64,000 bases of DNA from Erythrobacteraceae bacterium. GTDB lineage: Bacteria > Pseudomonadota > Alphaproteobacteria > Sphingomonadales > Sphingomonadaceae. A program made the position numbers and the translations under genes. Under the pieces are notes generated by a model. That model was not told where the DNA came from and did not search any database. It saw nothing but the letters and a program-made list of their open reading frames with translations. Below, in pieces: positions 47,385-57,207 of the stretch. Position 1 is the first letter of the stretch; every line of letters begins with the position of its first letter. The stretch covers positions 186,001 to 250,000 of the forward strand of contig JAHEAX010000059.1 of the NCBI GenBank assembly GCA_024642525.1, written 5' to 3'.

Positions 47385-48156
47385 CCGTCCATTGGAGCCA
47401 GCGGCGCCAGAACCGTTCGCGGCGGGCCGGTGAACGTAACAGTTCCGCCAGCCCTTCTGCGCCCAATACAGGCACGCTGCGACCTTCATGGTTGAAATCC
47501 GGTAAAAAGGCAGCGCCTTGCGCCATGTCGTGTCCAAGAAGCGCCCAGATGTTGCGCCCAAGGACGCAAATCCTGTCCGGCTCGGCAAGTTTGATGTGAT
47601 GATGCAGCAAATCAGCCAGCCCGGCTTCGTGCAGGCCAGGAAAATCTGCCATCGGCGTATGGCGCGGCAATGCGGACGCGAGGTAAAGGTTTTCCGCGGC
47701 GGTGCCGGTGGCAGCAATGATATTGGACAGGAATTTGCCCAGCGGGCCCGACAGGAGGCTTTGGCTATCCTGCGCTTCGGGTTCTGCCACGATCACCATC
47801 AGCGAAGGCTTGTGCCTGCCGCGCGGCGCAATGCGCGGGAAACTGCCCCCTTCATCGAGGCTGGGCTCTGCCAGCCACCAGCTTTGAAAGGATGCGAGAT
47901 CGGTGGGCCAGCTGTCTTTCGGTCCGCCAAGAGGCGGCTTTTCCTGCACGGCGGCGATTTTCTTTTGAGGGGCCGTGCCTTCCACGAATGTTGGCTGAAG
48001 GCTTTCCGGCATCGCCTCTGCCGGTTCATGCTCGAGCCAGTTTTTCGCTACGTCATTGTAGTCCTGATCGACGCCTGCATCCTGCCACCACGCCTGTGCG
48101 GCGGCGAATTCTTCGGCCAGCGTGAGCGGCGGAACGGGCGTTTTTGGGTCATTCAT
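47377..48156 (-). CDS. Uracil-DNA glycosylase-superfamily protein, degenerate
   Basis: A 259-residue protein related to family 4-type uracil-DNA glycosylases. The C-terminal half (about 117-255) keeps the fold pattern: GPLGKFLSNIIAATG, NLYLASALPRHTP and ICVLGRNIWALLGHD. Motif 1, normally GEAPG with downstream Glu-Asp, reads VAEPEAQD (about 123-130), and the HPS/HPA motif 2 is replaced by LGAEGLAELLRSP. The Fe-S cysteines are missing. Glycosylase activity is therefore doubtful. The N-terminal 110 residues are poorly conserved and acidic. It heads the UDG-transglycosylase-moaB operon. Confidence 0.75.
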   Translation of the reverse strand: MNDPKTPVPPLTLAEEFAAAQAWWQDAGVDQDYNDVAKNWLEHEPAEAMPESLQPTFVEGTAPQKKIAAVQEKPPLGGPKDSWPTDLASFQSWWLAEPSLDEGGSFPRIAPRGRHKPSLMVIVAEPEAQDSQSLLSGPLGKFLSNIIAATGTAAENLYLASALPRHTPMADFPGLHEAGLADLLHHHIKLAEPDRICVLGRNIWALLGHDMAQGAAFLPDFNHEGRSVPVLGAEGLAELLRSPARRERFWRRWLQWTDG

Positions 48157-48270
48157 GGTGTGGGGCAGGTCTTGACCTGCCGCGCCGCAGCAATCAAGGC
48201 TTTATGGCACATCTGGCCAAGAGTTTTGGCCGCCAGTTTTGAATTACAATTGTTCGAAGGAATTTCCGGG

Positions 48271-49917
48271 ATGAGCGAACGCGAATCGATGCCTTGCGAC
48301 GTAGTAATCGTCGGCGGAGGCGTAGCAGGCCTTGCCGCTGCGATCCGTCTCAAGCAGATCAATGACGAACTGGAAGTCGTGGTTCTCGAAAAGGGCTCGG
48401 AAATCGGCGCGCATATCCTGTCAGGCGCAGTGGTTGACCCCAAGGCGTTGGACGAATTGTTCCCCGAATGGCGCGATATGAATTGCCCCATGTCGCAGAC
48501 CCCGGTCACGGACAATTGGCACTGGGTTCTTTCGAAGGGCAAGCATTATGCAATGCCGCATCTCGCGATGCCCCCCTTCATGTCAAACAAGGGATGTTAC
48601 ACCGGTTCGCTGGGCAATCTGACCCGCTGGCTGGGCGAACAGGCCGAAGGTCTGGGCGTGATGGTATTCCCCGGTTTTCCGGCATCGGAAGTGATGTTTG
48701 ACGAAGCAGGCGCGGTTTCGGGCGTGGTGACGCAGGACATGGGCGTGGCGGCAGATGGCAGCCACAAGCCCGATTACCAGCCGGGCATGGAAATCCATGC
48801 GAAATATACACTGTTCGCCGAAGGCGCGCGGGGCAATCTTACCAAGCAGATGAAGGCCCGTTTCAGCCTTGAGGCAGATTGCCAGCCGCAAGTCTATGGC
48901 CTCGGCATCAAGGAGTTGTGGGATATCGATCCTGAAAAGCACGTTCCGGGCCGCGTCATTCACACACAGGGCTGGCCCCTGTCCGAAACGGACACCTGGG
49001 GCGGCGGTTTTCTTTATCATCAGGCCAATGGCCAGGTCGCACTCGGCTTTGTCACTGCGCTTGATTACAAGAACCCCTATGTTTCGCCATTCCAGGAATT
49101 CCAGCGCTGGAAGACGCATCCTGCCATCCGTGAATATCTCGAAGGCGGCAAACGCGTTTCCTACGGCGCGCGGGCGATTAACGAAGGCGGCTGGCAATCC
49201 GTGCCCAAGCTGGCTTTCCCGGGCGGCGCGTTGATTGGCTGTGCGGCCGGTTTCGTCAATGTGCCGCGCATCAAAGGCAGCCACACCGCGATGAAGAGCG
49301 GGATGCTGGCAGCTGAAAGCATTGCGGCGGCAATCGCATCGGGCGCTGAAAAGACCGAATTGGCTGATTACGAAGCGAACCTGCGTGAGAGCTGGATCGC
49401 CAGGGAATTGAAGCTGGTGCAGAATGCACAGCCTGTCATCGCCAAGTTCGGCGGGGATGTCGGCACGGTTCTGGCTGGTATCGACATGTGGATGCGCCAG
49501 CTGAAAATCGGCCTGCCGATTTCGATGAAGCACGAACCGGACTATGAAGAAACTCAGCGCGCCGACCTGTTCAAGCCGATCGATTATCCCAAGCCTGATG
49601 GTGTCATCAGTTTCGACCGCCTGACCTCGGTTGCATATTCCTATACCAATCACGCAGAAGACCAGCCCAACCACTTGAAAGTGAAGGATATGGCGCTGCA
49701 GGAAAGCAGCGAGCTGGAAGTCTATGCCGGCCCGTCCACCCGGTATTGCCCGGCAGGGGTTTACGAATGGGTGATCGAAGACGGCAGCGATCCGAAGTTC
49801 GTGATAAATTCGCAGAACTGCGTTCATTGCAAGACCTGCGATATCAAGGACCCGAACCAGAACATAAACTGGACGACGCCGGAAGGCGGCGGCGGGCCAA
49901 ACTACCCGAACATGTGA
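48271..49917 (+). CDS. Electron transfer flavoprotein-ubiquinone oxidoreductase
   Basis: Inner-membrane-associated enzyme that passes electrons from ETF (fatty-acid and amino-acid dehydrogenases) to ubiquinone. The 548-residue protein starts with the FAD site VVIVGGGVAGLAAA (about 10-23), keeps GAVVDPKALDELFPEW, and ends with a 4Fe-4S domain. Its cysteines lie in CPAGVYEW (about 493) and NCVHCKTCDIKDP (about 517, 520, 523), with the family C-terminus GGGGPNYPNM. Start at ATG 48271; the open frame extends upstream to 47518 only because of antisense coding. ispE follows after 10 bp. Confidence 0.95.
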   Translation: MSERESMPCDVVIVGGGVAGLAAAIRLKQINDELEVVVLEKGSEIGAHILSGAVVDPKALDELFPEWRDMNCPMSQTPVTDNWHWVLSKGKHYAMPHLAMPPFMSNKGCYTGSLGNLTRWLGEQAEGLGVMVFPGFPASEVMFDEAGAVSGVVTQDMGVAADGSHKPDYQPGMEIHAKYTLFAEGARGNLTKQMKARFSLEADCQPQVYGLGIKELWDIDPEKHVPGRVIHTQGWPLSETDTWGGGFLYHQANGQVALGFVTALDYKNPYVSPFQEFQRWKTHPAIREYLEGGKRVSYGARAINEGGWQSVPKLAFPGGALIGCAAGFVNVPRIKGSHTAMKSGMLAAESIAAAIASGAEKTELADYEANLRESWIARELKLVQNAQPVIAKFGGDVGTVLAGIDMWMRQLKIGLPISMKHEPDYEETQRADLFKPIDYPKPDGVISFDRLTSVAYSYTNHAEDQPNHLKVKDMALQESSELEVYAGPSTRYCPAGVYEWVIEDGSDPKFVINSQNCVHCKTCDIKDPNQNINWTTPEGGGGPNYPNM

Positions 49918-49927
49918 GCCGCGCCGC

Positions 49928-50740
49928 TTGCCATTGACCGAAATTGCCTATGCCAAGATCAACCTCGCGCTGCATGTCCGCAAGCGGCGCGAGGATGGCT
50001 ATCACGAGTTGGAGACGCTGTTCGCCTTCGTCGACCAGGGCGACCTGTTGACGGCGGCATCTGCCGCGCAGGACGAGTTAAGAATTTTTGGCGAGTTTGC
50101 GCCGCAACTTACTGGTTCCTTTGATAATATTGTTTCGAAGGCGTTGGGCAAGCTACCCCATGCTGGCGGTATCAGTATAAATTTGGAAAAGCGTCTGCCA
50201 GTTGCCGCAGGGCTTGGCGGTGGTTCGGCCGATGCGGGCGCGGTATTCCGGCTGGTGCGCGAAATGCATGGCTTGCCCGATGACTGGCACGAGCGTTCGG
50301 CAACATTAGGCGCAGATGTGCCAGCCTGCGTGGAAAGCCGCGCTTGCGTCGGACGGGGGACGGGCACCGATCTTGAGCCGGTCGCCAATGATCTGGCAGG
50401 CACTGCCGTTTTGCTGGTCAACCCGCGTGTGCCGCTTTCCACAGGCCCCGTGTTCAAGGCATGGGACGGCCAGGACCGTGGCAGCCTGCCTGAAGGAACA
50501 GCCAGCGAAGTTGCGTTGGCAGGCCGAAACGATCTGGAATGGCCCGCCATATCGCTCTGCCCGCAGATTGCAGACGTGCTCGCCGCACTTTCTGAAACAG
50601 AGAGCATTCTGGCGCGTATGTCTGGTTCCGGGGCAACGTGTTTTGCCCTTTATCGCAGTCATGACGTCATGCGTGATGCCGCAGAAAGACTTGCTTCGAG
50701 CCATCCCGGCTGGTGGCAGATGCAAGGAGCGCTACGATGA
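49928..50740 (+). CDS. ispE: 4-Diphosphocytidyl-2-C-methyl-D-erythritol kinase IspE
   Basis: GHMP kinase of the MEP isoprenoid pathway. The 270 residues include EIAYAKINLALHV with Lys10, the ATP loop PVAAGLGGGSADAGA (91-105), the catalytic Asp in TLGADVPAC and MSGSGATCFALY near the end. No ATG is available: TTG 49928 gives MPLTEIAYAK, closest to the family start, with TTG 49934 as alternative. It is 10 bp after the ETF-QO stop and overlaps the next gene by 4 bp (ATGA). Confidence 0.93.
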   Translation: MPLTEIAYAKINLALHVRKRREDGYHELETLFAFVDQGDLLTAASAAQDELRIFGEFAPQLTGSFDNIVSKALGKLPHAGGISINLEKRLPVAAGLGGGSADAGAVFRLVREMHGLPDDWHERSATLGADVPACVESRACVGRGTGTDLEPVANDLAGTAVLLVNPRVPLSTGPVFKAWDGQDRGSLPEGTASEVALAGRNDLEWPAISLCPQIADVLAALSETESILARMSGSGATCFALYRSHDVMRDAAERLASSHPGWWQMQGALR

Positions 50741-51468
50741 TCGACGGACTGCCCTATCGCCAGGTTGGCGAGCCGGTCCCCGGCCGGATAGTTTGCGTTG
50801 CCGACCATGCATCCAACTTCGTGCCGGATGATGTGCCGCTGGGCATTCCTGCACAATTGCTGGAAACCCACATCGCGGTTGATCTGGGTACGCAGGCCAT
50901 TGCCGACATCCTTGCCCGCAGGCACGCCATCCCTGCACATATTGCCGCAATCAGCAGGCTGGTATGCGACCTGCATCGTGAAGAGGATTCGCCGTCAGTC
51001 GTGCCGACCACCTCTGATGGGCATACCATTCCGGGCAATATCGGTGCCGATATCGAAGGACGGCTGAACAGGTTTCACCGGCCCTATCACGGCGCATTGG
51101 GTGCATGGCTGGATGCAGCAAGGCCAGAACTTATCGTTTCCCTGCACAGTTTTACCCCTATGCTGGAAACCAGTGACGAGGAAAGGCCCTGGGAAGTGGC
51201 GCTGCTGTATAATCAGGATGACCGGGCAGCGCGCCATGCCATCCGACTGTTTTCGCAGGAAGGGCTGACCGTCGGCGACAACGAGCCTTATTCGGGCAAG
51301 CTGCTGAATGCGACCATGGACCGCCACGCCGAAGCGCATGGACGCCCCTATCTGACCATCGAAATACGCCAGGACCAGATCGCAACAAGGGCGCAGCAGG
51401 CCCGCTGGGCAGCGCTGGTCACCGACATTGCCAACCGCACGGCACTGGCGCTGGAAAGCGAACGCTGA
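50737..51468 (+). CDS. N-formylglutamate amidohydrolase family protein
   Basis: A 243-residue FGase-family hydrolase. Family blocks are visible: VCVADHASNFVPDD with the zinc-ligand-like Asp-His, RLVCDLHREEDSP, HRPYHGAL, IVSLHSFTPML and LTIEIRQDQI. The family hydrolyses N-formylglutamate in histidine degradation, but stand-alone members like this one, away from hut genes, may act on other amides. ATG 50737 overlaps the ispE stop (ATGA), so it is coupled to ispE. Confidence 0.85.
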   Translation: MIDGLPYRQVGEPVPGRIVCVADHASNFVPDDVPLGIPAQLLETHIAVDLGTQAIADILARRHAIPAHIAAISRLVCDLHREEDSPSVVPTTSDGHTIPGNIGADIEGRLNRFHRPYHGALGAWLDAARPELIVSLHSFTPMLETSDEERPWEVALLYNQDDRAARHAIRLFSQEGLTVGDNEPYSGKLLNATMDRHAEAHGRPYLTIEIRQDQIATRAQQARWAALVTDIANRTALALESER

Positions 51469-51592
51469 TCGCAGGGCGGGAAGCCCCCTTGGACCGCATC
51501 GTAGAAATTCTGTTTCGGTAGGCAGCTTCTGCTAAGGTAGTAACCCGTCAGGGCCACTTTCTACCAGAAGCCCGCGAAACCGGAGCCTGATC

Positions 51593-53449
51593 ATGCCTGC
51601 CTATCGTTCCCGCACTACTACTCATGGTCGCAACATGGCCGGCGCCCGCGGTTTGTGGCGCGCAACAGGCATGAAAGATGGAGATTTCGGCAAACCGATT
51701 ATCGCTGTGGTCAACAGCTTTACCCAGTTTGTGCCGGGGCATGTGCATCTGAAAGACCTCGGCCAGATGGTGGCCCGCGAGATCGAGGCTGCAGGCGGCG
51801 TCGCCAAGGAATTCAACACCATCGCAGTCGATGACGGAATTGCGATGGGGCATGACGGAATGCTCTATTCACTCCCCAGCCGCGACCTTATCGCTGACAG
51901 TGTGGAATATATGGTCAACGCGCATTGCGCGGATGCCATGGTGTGCATTTCCAATTGCGACAAGATTACGCCGGGTATGCTGATGGCCGCAATGCGGATC
52001 AATATCCCGGTTGTCTTTGTATCGGGCGGACCGATGGAAGCAGGCAAGGTCGTGCTGAAAGGCAAGGAAAAGGCCCTCGACCTGGTGGATGCAATGGTGG
52101 CCGCCGCCGATGAAAGCTACACCGACGAGGAAGTTACCGCGATTGAACGCTCGGCTTGCCCGACTTGTGGCAGCTGCTCCGGCATGTTCACTGCCAATTC
52201 GATGAATTGCCTGACAGAGGCGCTCGGCCTTTCGCTGCCCGGTAATGGATCGACGCTGGCAACCCATGCGGACCGCCAGCAATTGTTTCTGCGTGCAGGG
52301 CGGCTGATCGTGACGCTGGCAAAGCGTTATTACGAAGAAGATGATGAAAGCGTGCTTCCGCGCGCCATCGCCAGTTTCTCCGCCTTTGAAAATGCCATGT
52401 CGCTGGATATTGCCATGGGCGGCAGCACCAACACCGTGCTGCATCTGCTGGCTGCGGCGCATGAAGCGGGTGTCGATTTCACCATGGAAGATATCGACCG
52501 CCTCTCGCGCCACGTGCCGTGCCTGAGCAAGGTCGCGCCTGCAAAGTCGGATGTTCACATGGAAGATGTCCACCGCGCAGGCGGCATCATGGCCATTCTG
52601 GGCGAGCTGGACCGTGCGGGCCTGCTCAATACTGCGCTACCCACTGTTCACAGCCCGACAATGGCCGATGCGCTGGATGATTGGGACATTGTGCGGACAG
52701 GCAACCCCAGGGTGCATGAATTCTTCAAGGCAGCGCCCGGCGGCGTGCCAACTCAAACCGCGTTCAGCCAGGATCGCCGGTGGGATGAAGTGGATGCAGA
52801 CCGCGTTGGCGGTGTCATCCGCAATGCGGAAAATGCCTTCAGCCAGGATGGCGGGCTCGCCGTGCTGTCGGGCAACATCGCACTTGAAGGCTGCATCGTC
52901 AAAACCGCTGGGGTGGACGAAAGTATTCTCAAATTTTCAGGGCCTGCCAAGGTTTACGAGAGCCAGGATGACGCGGTGACTGCAATCCTGACGGGGCAGG
53001 TGGTGGCAGGCGATGTCGTGGTTATCCGCTACGAAGGGCCGCGCGGCGGGCCGGGTATGCAGGAAATGCTCTACCCGACCAGCTATCTCAAATCGAAGGG
53101 GTTGGGCGCGGCCTGCGCGCTGGTCACCGACGGGCGGTTTTCGGGCGGCACTTCTGGTTTGTCGATCGGCCATGCTTCGCCAGAAGCCGCCGAAGGCGGC
53201 GCAATCGGGTTGGTGGAAAATGGCGACCGGATCGATATCGACATTCCCAACCGGACAATCTCTCTTGCCGTTAGTGACCAAGAACTGGCCGCAAGGCGCG
53301 CTGCCATGGATGCGAAGGGCGATGCCGCATGGCAGCCTGCAAAGCCGCGCGAACGGGCCGTGTCGGCCGCATTGCAAGCCTATGCCGCAATGACCACCAG
53401 CGCTGCGCGCGGTGCAGTGCGCGATGTGACGCAGCTGAAACGCCGATAG
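51593..53449 (+). CDS. ilvD: Dihydroxy-acid dehydratase IlvD
   Basis: Fe-S dehydratase forming 2-oxo acids in valine, leucine and isoleucine synthesis. At 618 residues it has the full family length. The start [27 protein letters not shown] is canonical (given here as positions 1-27). Cluster cysteines occur in [12 protein letters not shown] (about 119-123) and [11 protein letters not shown] (about 190). Later motifs include [22 protein letters not shown] 4-bp gap separates it from the following lipoprotein gene. Confidence 0.97.
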   Translation: MPAYRSRTTTHGRNMAGARGLWRATGMKDGDFGKPIIAVVNSFTQFVPGHVHLKDLGQMVAREIEAAGGVAKEFNTIAVDDGIAMGHDGMLYSLPSRDLIADSVEYMVNAHCADAMVCISNCDKITPGMLMAAMRINIPVVFVSGGPMEAGKVVLKGKEKALDLVDAMVAAADESYTDEEVTAIERSACPTCGSCSGMFTANSMNCLTEALGLSLPGNGSTLATHADRQQLFLRAGRLIVTLAKRYYEEDDESVLPRAIASFSAFENAMSLDIAMGGSTNTVLHLLAAAHEAGVDFTMEDIDRLSRHVPCLSKVAPAKSDVHMEDVHRAGGIMAILGELDRAGLLNTALPTVHSPTMADALDDWDIVRTGNPRVHEFFKAAPGGVPTQTAFSQDRRWDEVDADRVGGVIRNAENAFSQDGGLAVLSGNIALEGCIVKTAGVDESILKFSGPAKVYESQDDAVTAILTGQVVAGDVVVIRYEGPRGGPGMQEMLYPTSYLKSKGLGAACALVTDGRFSGGTSGLSIGHASPEAAEGGAIGLVENGDRIDIDIPNRTISLAVSDQELAARRAAMDAKGDAAWQPAKPRERAVSAALQAYAAMTTSAARGAVRDVTQLKRR

Positions 53450-53453
53450 GTAG

Positions 53454-53831
53454 ATGACCGGAATGCGATGCAGCTACCTGCCCATTATGGCTATGGCTGC
53501 GATGCTGGGTGGCTGTTCGGCAGACGCAGGTCAGCGCCAGGCACAGGAAGGCGCAGAACGGATAGAATGCGCGCTGGGTGAAGGGAGCGATTTGGCACCG
53601 GACTGCCTCGTGGAACGCCGTGCCAAGGGTGGCGAGCGGATTTTGGTGGTGCGTCACCCGGATGGCGGGTTCCGGCGATTCCAGCAGGTGGATGGCGGGC
53701 GCGGGCTGATCGTTGCTGATGGATCGGATGATGCACAACGCAGTCTCGACGGGGAAATGCTCGACATTACTGTTGGAAATGACCGGTATCGCTTCCCTGC
53801 AAGAACAACTGCCGGTGGCTATGGCGAATAG
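53454..53831 (+). CDS. Small lipoprotein of unknown function
   Basis: A 125-residue predicted lipoprotein: leader with MAMAAMLGGC, lipobox Cys about 21. The mature domain contains a likely disulfide pair (IECALGEGSDLAPDCLVE) and a beta-rich region (GERILVVRHPDGGFRRFQ, then GNDRYRFPA). Two starts, ATG 53454 and ATG 53463, are possible. It begins 4 bp after ilvD and overlaps the nnr start by 11 bp, so it is in the same transcript. No family recognised beyond sphingomonad-type hypothetical lipoproteins. Confidence 0.75.
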   Translation: MTGMRCSYLPIMAMAAMLGGCSADAGQRQAQEGAERIECALGEGSDLAPDCLVERRAKGGERILVVRHPDGGFRRFQQVDGGRGLIVADGSDDAQRSLDGEMLDITVGNDRYRFPARTTAGGYGE

Positions 53832-55215
53832 TCAGATCCTGACAGTCGCCGAGATGCGCTCTGCAGAACAGGCACTGATGGACGGCGGCACCGATGTTCA
53901 TCAATTGATGCAGCGGGCAGGGTGCGGCGCAGCGGAATGGGTCTGGCGCATTGCCGCAGGGCGGGGCGTGACGGTCCTTTGCGGCCCGGGCAATAATGGC
54001 GGCGATGGCTATGTGATTGCGGAAAGGCTGCGACAACGCGGCCTGCCAGTGCAGGTCATTGCTGCAATGCCGCCTGCGACAGATGCGGCGGTCCGGGCGC
54101 GGAAGGGCTTTGGCGGCGATGTGATGTCGACCGACAGCAAGGCTTCGGGCGCAATATTCGTCGATTGCCTGTTCGGTTCAGGTCTCACCCGCGAATTGTC
54201 TGACGAACTGGCTCAATTGCTCGTTCGTCTGGCGAGTAGCCATGCTTACAGCATCGCCATCGACGTGCCGAGCGGGGTTGAAAGCGACCAGGGCAAGATC
54301 CTGGGGCCGCAGCTCGAATATGATCTCACCATATCGCTTGGTGCATGGAAGCGGGCACATTTCCTGATGCCGGCGATGGGCCTTATGGGCATATTGCGGC
54401 TGGTGGATATCGGTGTGGCCAAGTCAGATGCGTCTGCCCAGTTAATCGAACGACCTTCCCTTGCCGCGCCGGCTGTCGACTCCCACAAATACCGCCGCGG
54501 CCTGCTGGCTGTGGTTGGCGGTCAAATGCCCGGTGCTGGGATGCTTGCCGCCCGTGCGGCAATGTATGGCGGCGCAGGCTATGTAAAACTGTTCTCGGAC
54601 CATCCATTGGCCAGCGCACCTGATGAATTGGTGCTGGAAGGCGGCGAACTCGCAATTGCATTGGCGGATGGCAGGCTGAATGCGATTTTGGCAGGGCCGG
54701 GTCTCGGGCGTGAGCAGGCAGCGCAGCACCGCTTGGCGGAGGTGATGCGCCGCGATGCACCAACCGTGCTTGATGCTGATGCCCTTGTGCTGCTGAAGCC
54801 GGGAATGCTCGCCAATAGGTGTGCTGCATTCATCGTAACTCCGCATGAAGGCGAATTGGCCCGATTGGAGGCAAGTTTCGGGATTGTTGGCGCGGAAGGG
54901 AAGGTAGCCCGGGCGCAGGAATTGGCGCGGAGGCTGGGCGCCATTGTCATCGCCAAGGGGCCCGACACAGTGGTGGCTGCGCCCGATGGCCGGCTTGCCA
55001 TGGCAAATCGCGCGTCATCATGGCTTTCCACCGCTGGAACAGGCGATGTACTCGCGGGCATCGTAGCTAGCAGGCTGGCAACCGGCGCAGACCCTTTTGA
55101 TGCTGCGTGCCAGGGTGTGTGGCTCCACGCAGAGGCTGCACATATCGCCGGTGTCGCTTTTACTGCAGCAGAACTGGCGCAAGAGGTCGCACACGCTTAC
55201 TCAGCCTGCCTGTGA
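53821..55215 (+). CDS. nnr: Bifunctional NAD(P)H-hydrate epimerase/dehydratase
   Basis: Repairs hydrated NAD(P)H. The 464-residue fusion has an N-terminal epimerase domain (LTVAEMRSAEQ, VLCGPGNNGGDGYVIA about 56-71, DVPSGVESDQG) and a C-terminal ADP/ATP-dependent dehydratase (about 220-464; GQMPGAGMLAARAAMYGGAGYV, VTPHEGELARL, AKGPDTVV, STAGTGDVLAG). ATG 53821 gives the family start (MANSQILTVAEM). Its end overlaps the RNA methyltransferase start by 4 bp (GTGA). Confidence 0.93.
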   Translation: MANSQILTVAEMRSAEQALMDGGTDVHQLMQRAGCGAAEWVWRIAAGRGVTVLCGPGNNGGDGYVIAERLRQRGLPVQVIAAMPPATDAAVRARKGFGGDVMSTDSKASGAIFVDCLFGSGLTRELSDELAQLLVRLASSHAYSIAIDVPSGVESDQGKILGPQLEYDLTISLGAWKRAHFLMPAMGLMGILRLVDIGVAKSDASAQLIERPSLAAPAVDSHKYRRGLLAVVGGQMPGAGMLAARAAMYGGAGYVKLFSDHPLASAPDELVLEGGELAIALADGRLNAILAGPGLGREQAAQHRLAEVMRRDAPTVLDADALVLLKPGMLANRCAAFIVTPHEGELARLEASFGIVGAEGKVARAQELARRLGAIVIAKGPDTVVAAPDGRLAMANRASSWLSTAGTGDVLAGIVASRLATGADPFDAACQGVWLHAEAAHIAGVAFTAAELAQEVAHAYSACL

Positions 55216-56414
55216 GCGAATCAAAAACAATTATCCGCGTTGCCGCCAAAGGTGACGGCGTTGCCGCCGACGGTGCCCATTTCAAGGGTACTGCCCCCGG
55301 CGACATCGTTGCGCCTGATGGCAATATCGAGCGCGGCCCGCACCATGTCACGCCGCCGTGTCGGCATTTCGGAGTGTGCGGCGGGTGCCAGTTGCAGCAT
55401 TGCGACGAGGAGACCCTGCGCGAATTCGTCACCTCTCGCGTGACCAATGCGGCCCTCAAGGAAGGGCTGGAAGTGGGCGAATTGTTGCCTGCGCATCTTT
55501 CGCCCCCACGCAGCCGCCGTCGCGCCACGCTGCATATCGCCAACACTGGCGGTAAACCGCAAATCGGCTTTCGCGAGGCTGGCTCCCACAAGATCGTGGA
55601 TATGCAGGAATGTGAAATCCTGCGGCCTGAACTTTTTGCGTTGGTCAGCCCGCTGCGCAAGATGATGGCGCGCCGGTCGGGCCGCTATGCTGTCGATGTC
55701 GAACTTTCGCTTACAGATCAGGGCGTTGACTGTTCCTTGAAAAACCTTCCCGTCGAAGGGTTGGAGCAAACTGAAGCCATGCTGGATTTTGCGCGGGACA
55801 ATGCGCTGGCGCGGCTGACGCTGGATCAGGGTTATGGCCCTGAAGCGGTCTGGGAGCCGGAACCTGTAACCGTCAGCTTTGCAGGCGTGCCGGTCGGCTT
55901 CCCCAGCGGCAGCTTTCTGCAGGCCACCGCTGACGGAGAAAGCGCTCTCGTCGCCGATGCCCGCAGCTGGCTGGATGGCAGCAAGCTCATTGCAGACCTG
56001 TTTTCAGGCCTTGGCACTTTTGCCTTTGCCTTGGCTGGGCCTGCAAAGGTTCTTGCCGCAGAAGCCGCCCGCGATGCACATTTTTCCTGCAAGGCTGCAG
56101 CCGGATTTGCCAACCGGCCAGTGCACGCCATGCACCGTGACCTGTTTCGTAACCCGCTGCAACTCGATGAATTAAATCGCTTTGATGCAGTCGTGCTCGA
56201 TCCGCCGCGCGCCGGGGCGAAGGACCAGGCCGCTTTGCTGGCGCAAAGCGATGTGCCGCGCATTGTCTATGTCAGCTGCAATCCATCAAGCTGGGCGCGT
56301 GACGCTGCGCGGCTGGCGGCATCGGGTTATCGGTTGGAAAAACTGCATCCGGTGGGGCAGTTCCGCTGGTCGACCCATGTCGAACTGGCGAGCCTTTTCG
56401 TAAAAGCGGGCTGA
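55212..56414 (+). CDS. TrmA/RlmD-type 23S rRNA (uracil-5)-methyltransferase
   Basis: A 400-residue SAM-dependent RNA m5U methyltransferase. The N-terminal Fe-S cluster site is CRHFGVCGGC (Cys50, 56, 59) plus MQECEIL (about 137). The catalytic domain has LFSGLGTFAFAL, DPPRAG and the nucleophile motif VYVSCNPSSWARD. The exact target uridine is not determined by sequence alone. GTG 55212 is the likely start because it overlaps the nnr stop (GTGA) and begins a compact TRAM-like region. It converges with hydrolase 1 at 8 bp. Confidence 0.88.
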   Translation: MSESKTIIRVAAKGDGVAADGAHFKGTAPGDIVAPDGNIERGPHHVTPPCRHFGVCGGCQLQHCDEETLREFVTSRVTNAALKEGLEVGELLPAHLSPPRSRRRATLHIANTGGKPQIGFREAGSHKIVDMQECEILRPELFALVSPLRKMMARRSGRYAVDVELSLTDQGVDCSLKNLPVEGLEQTEAMLDFARDNALARLTLDQGYGPEAVWEPEPVTVSFAGVPVGFPSGSFLQATADGESALVADARSWLDGSKLIADLFSGLGTFAFALAGPAKVLAAEAARDAHFSCKAAAGFANRPVHAMHRDLFRNPLQLDELNRFDAVVLDPPRAGAKDQAALLAQSDVPRIVYVSCNPSSWARDAARLAASGYRLEKLHPVGQFRWSTHVELASLFVKAG

Positions 56415-56421
56415 GCGCTGT

Positions 56422-57207
56422 TCAGGTCCTGAGGGCGATGAGCAGCTGCTGGTATAGCCATTCGCGGGCATCGGCTTCGCTGTAGGAATGGCCGGCGCCC
56501 TCGCATCGGGCAATGCGTGCATCACTTGCATCCCAAGCGTTTTCGAAGTTTTGCGCCGTTCGGTCCTTCATTGCCAAAAGTATGCGTGAAGGACCGTCGA
56601 AGGCTTGCAGCCCGTCTGCCATTTCTGCGGCAAGGGAAGACCCGGCAGCCGCAGGTCTTGCTGCTGCGCCAAGCCCCTTGAAAAGCTTCCCAAAGTTTAC
56701 ATCGCCTGTAAGAAGTCGCTTTATCTCTTTAGGATTTTGTATTTTTTCCAAATAGCGGCTGCGGATGGCCTTGGGGGGCATAGGCCTCTGGTTGCTGGCT
56801 GAATTTTCATCTTCGACCCATGGATTGGACAGAACCAGCCCATCACAGCCTACGCCGCCTGCCAGCATCAGCGCGCTTGCGGCGTCGCAATTGCCGAACC
56901 CGATAACGCGGGTCACTTGCGGCGCCATTGCGCTGAATGCCGCCAGCGCGGCTGCAATATCATTCCGGCTTTTGCGAAAACCGCGATTTTCCCCGCCACT
57001 ATCGCCAATGCCGCGGCGGTCAAAACGGAAAACCGGAAATCCTGCCTTGGCAATTCTTGCTGCAAGCAAAGCCTGGCCGGAAAATGCACCGGAACGGATT
57101 TCATTTCCTCCGCTGACCACCAGCAAGCCGGTGCTTGAAGGCGCAGTGTCCAATGTGCCTGCCAAACTGCTGTTTGAGCAGGAAAAAGTCAGATGAAGAC
57201 GTTTCAT
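56422..57207 (-). CDS. Exosortase A system-associated hydrolase 1
   Basis: A 261-residue alpha/beta hydrolase resembling TIGR03100, a family found beside XrtA/PEP-CTERM polysaccharide genes. It keeps VSGGNEIRSGAFSGQ, DRRGIGDSGGE and the elbow GFGNCDAASA, where the nucleophile position holds Cys107 rather than Ser, and a C-terminal GAGHSYSEADAREWL with the His. The substrate is unknown; an acyl-carrier or polymer-linked ester is suggested by neighbours. Its ATG overlaps the upstream gene stop by 4 bp. The stretch 56701-56760 is low in G+C (about 37%). Confidence 0.87.
   Translation of the reverse strand: MKRLHLTFSCSNSSLAGTLDTAPSSTGLLVVSGGNEIRSGAFSGQALLAARIAKAGFPVFRFDRRGIGDSGGENRGFRKSRNDIAAALAAFSAMAPQVTRVIGFGNCDAASALMLAGGVGCDGLVLSNPWVEDENSASNQRPMPPKAIRSRYLEKIQNPKEIKRLLTGDVNFGKLFKGLGAAARPAAAGSSLAAEMADGLQAFDGPSRILLAMKDRTAQNFENAWDASDARIARCEGAGHSYSEADAREWLYQQLLIALRT

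Noticed and set aside
47518-48270. Upstream extension of the ETF-QO frame to 799 codons
   Set aside because: The extra part is antisense to the UDG-like gene and not protein-like for this family; ATG 48271 starts the conserved FAD domain.
48583-49827. 414-codon minus-strand frame inside the ETF-QO gene
   Set aside because: Antisense shadow of a clear enzyme gene.
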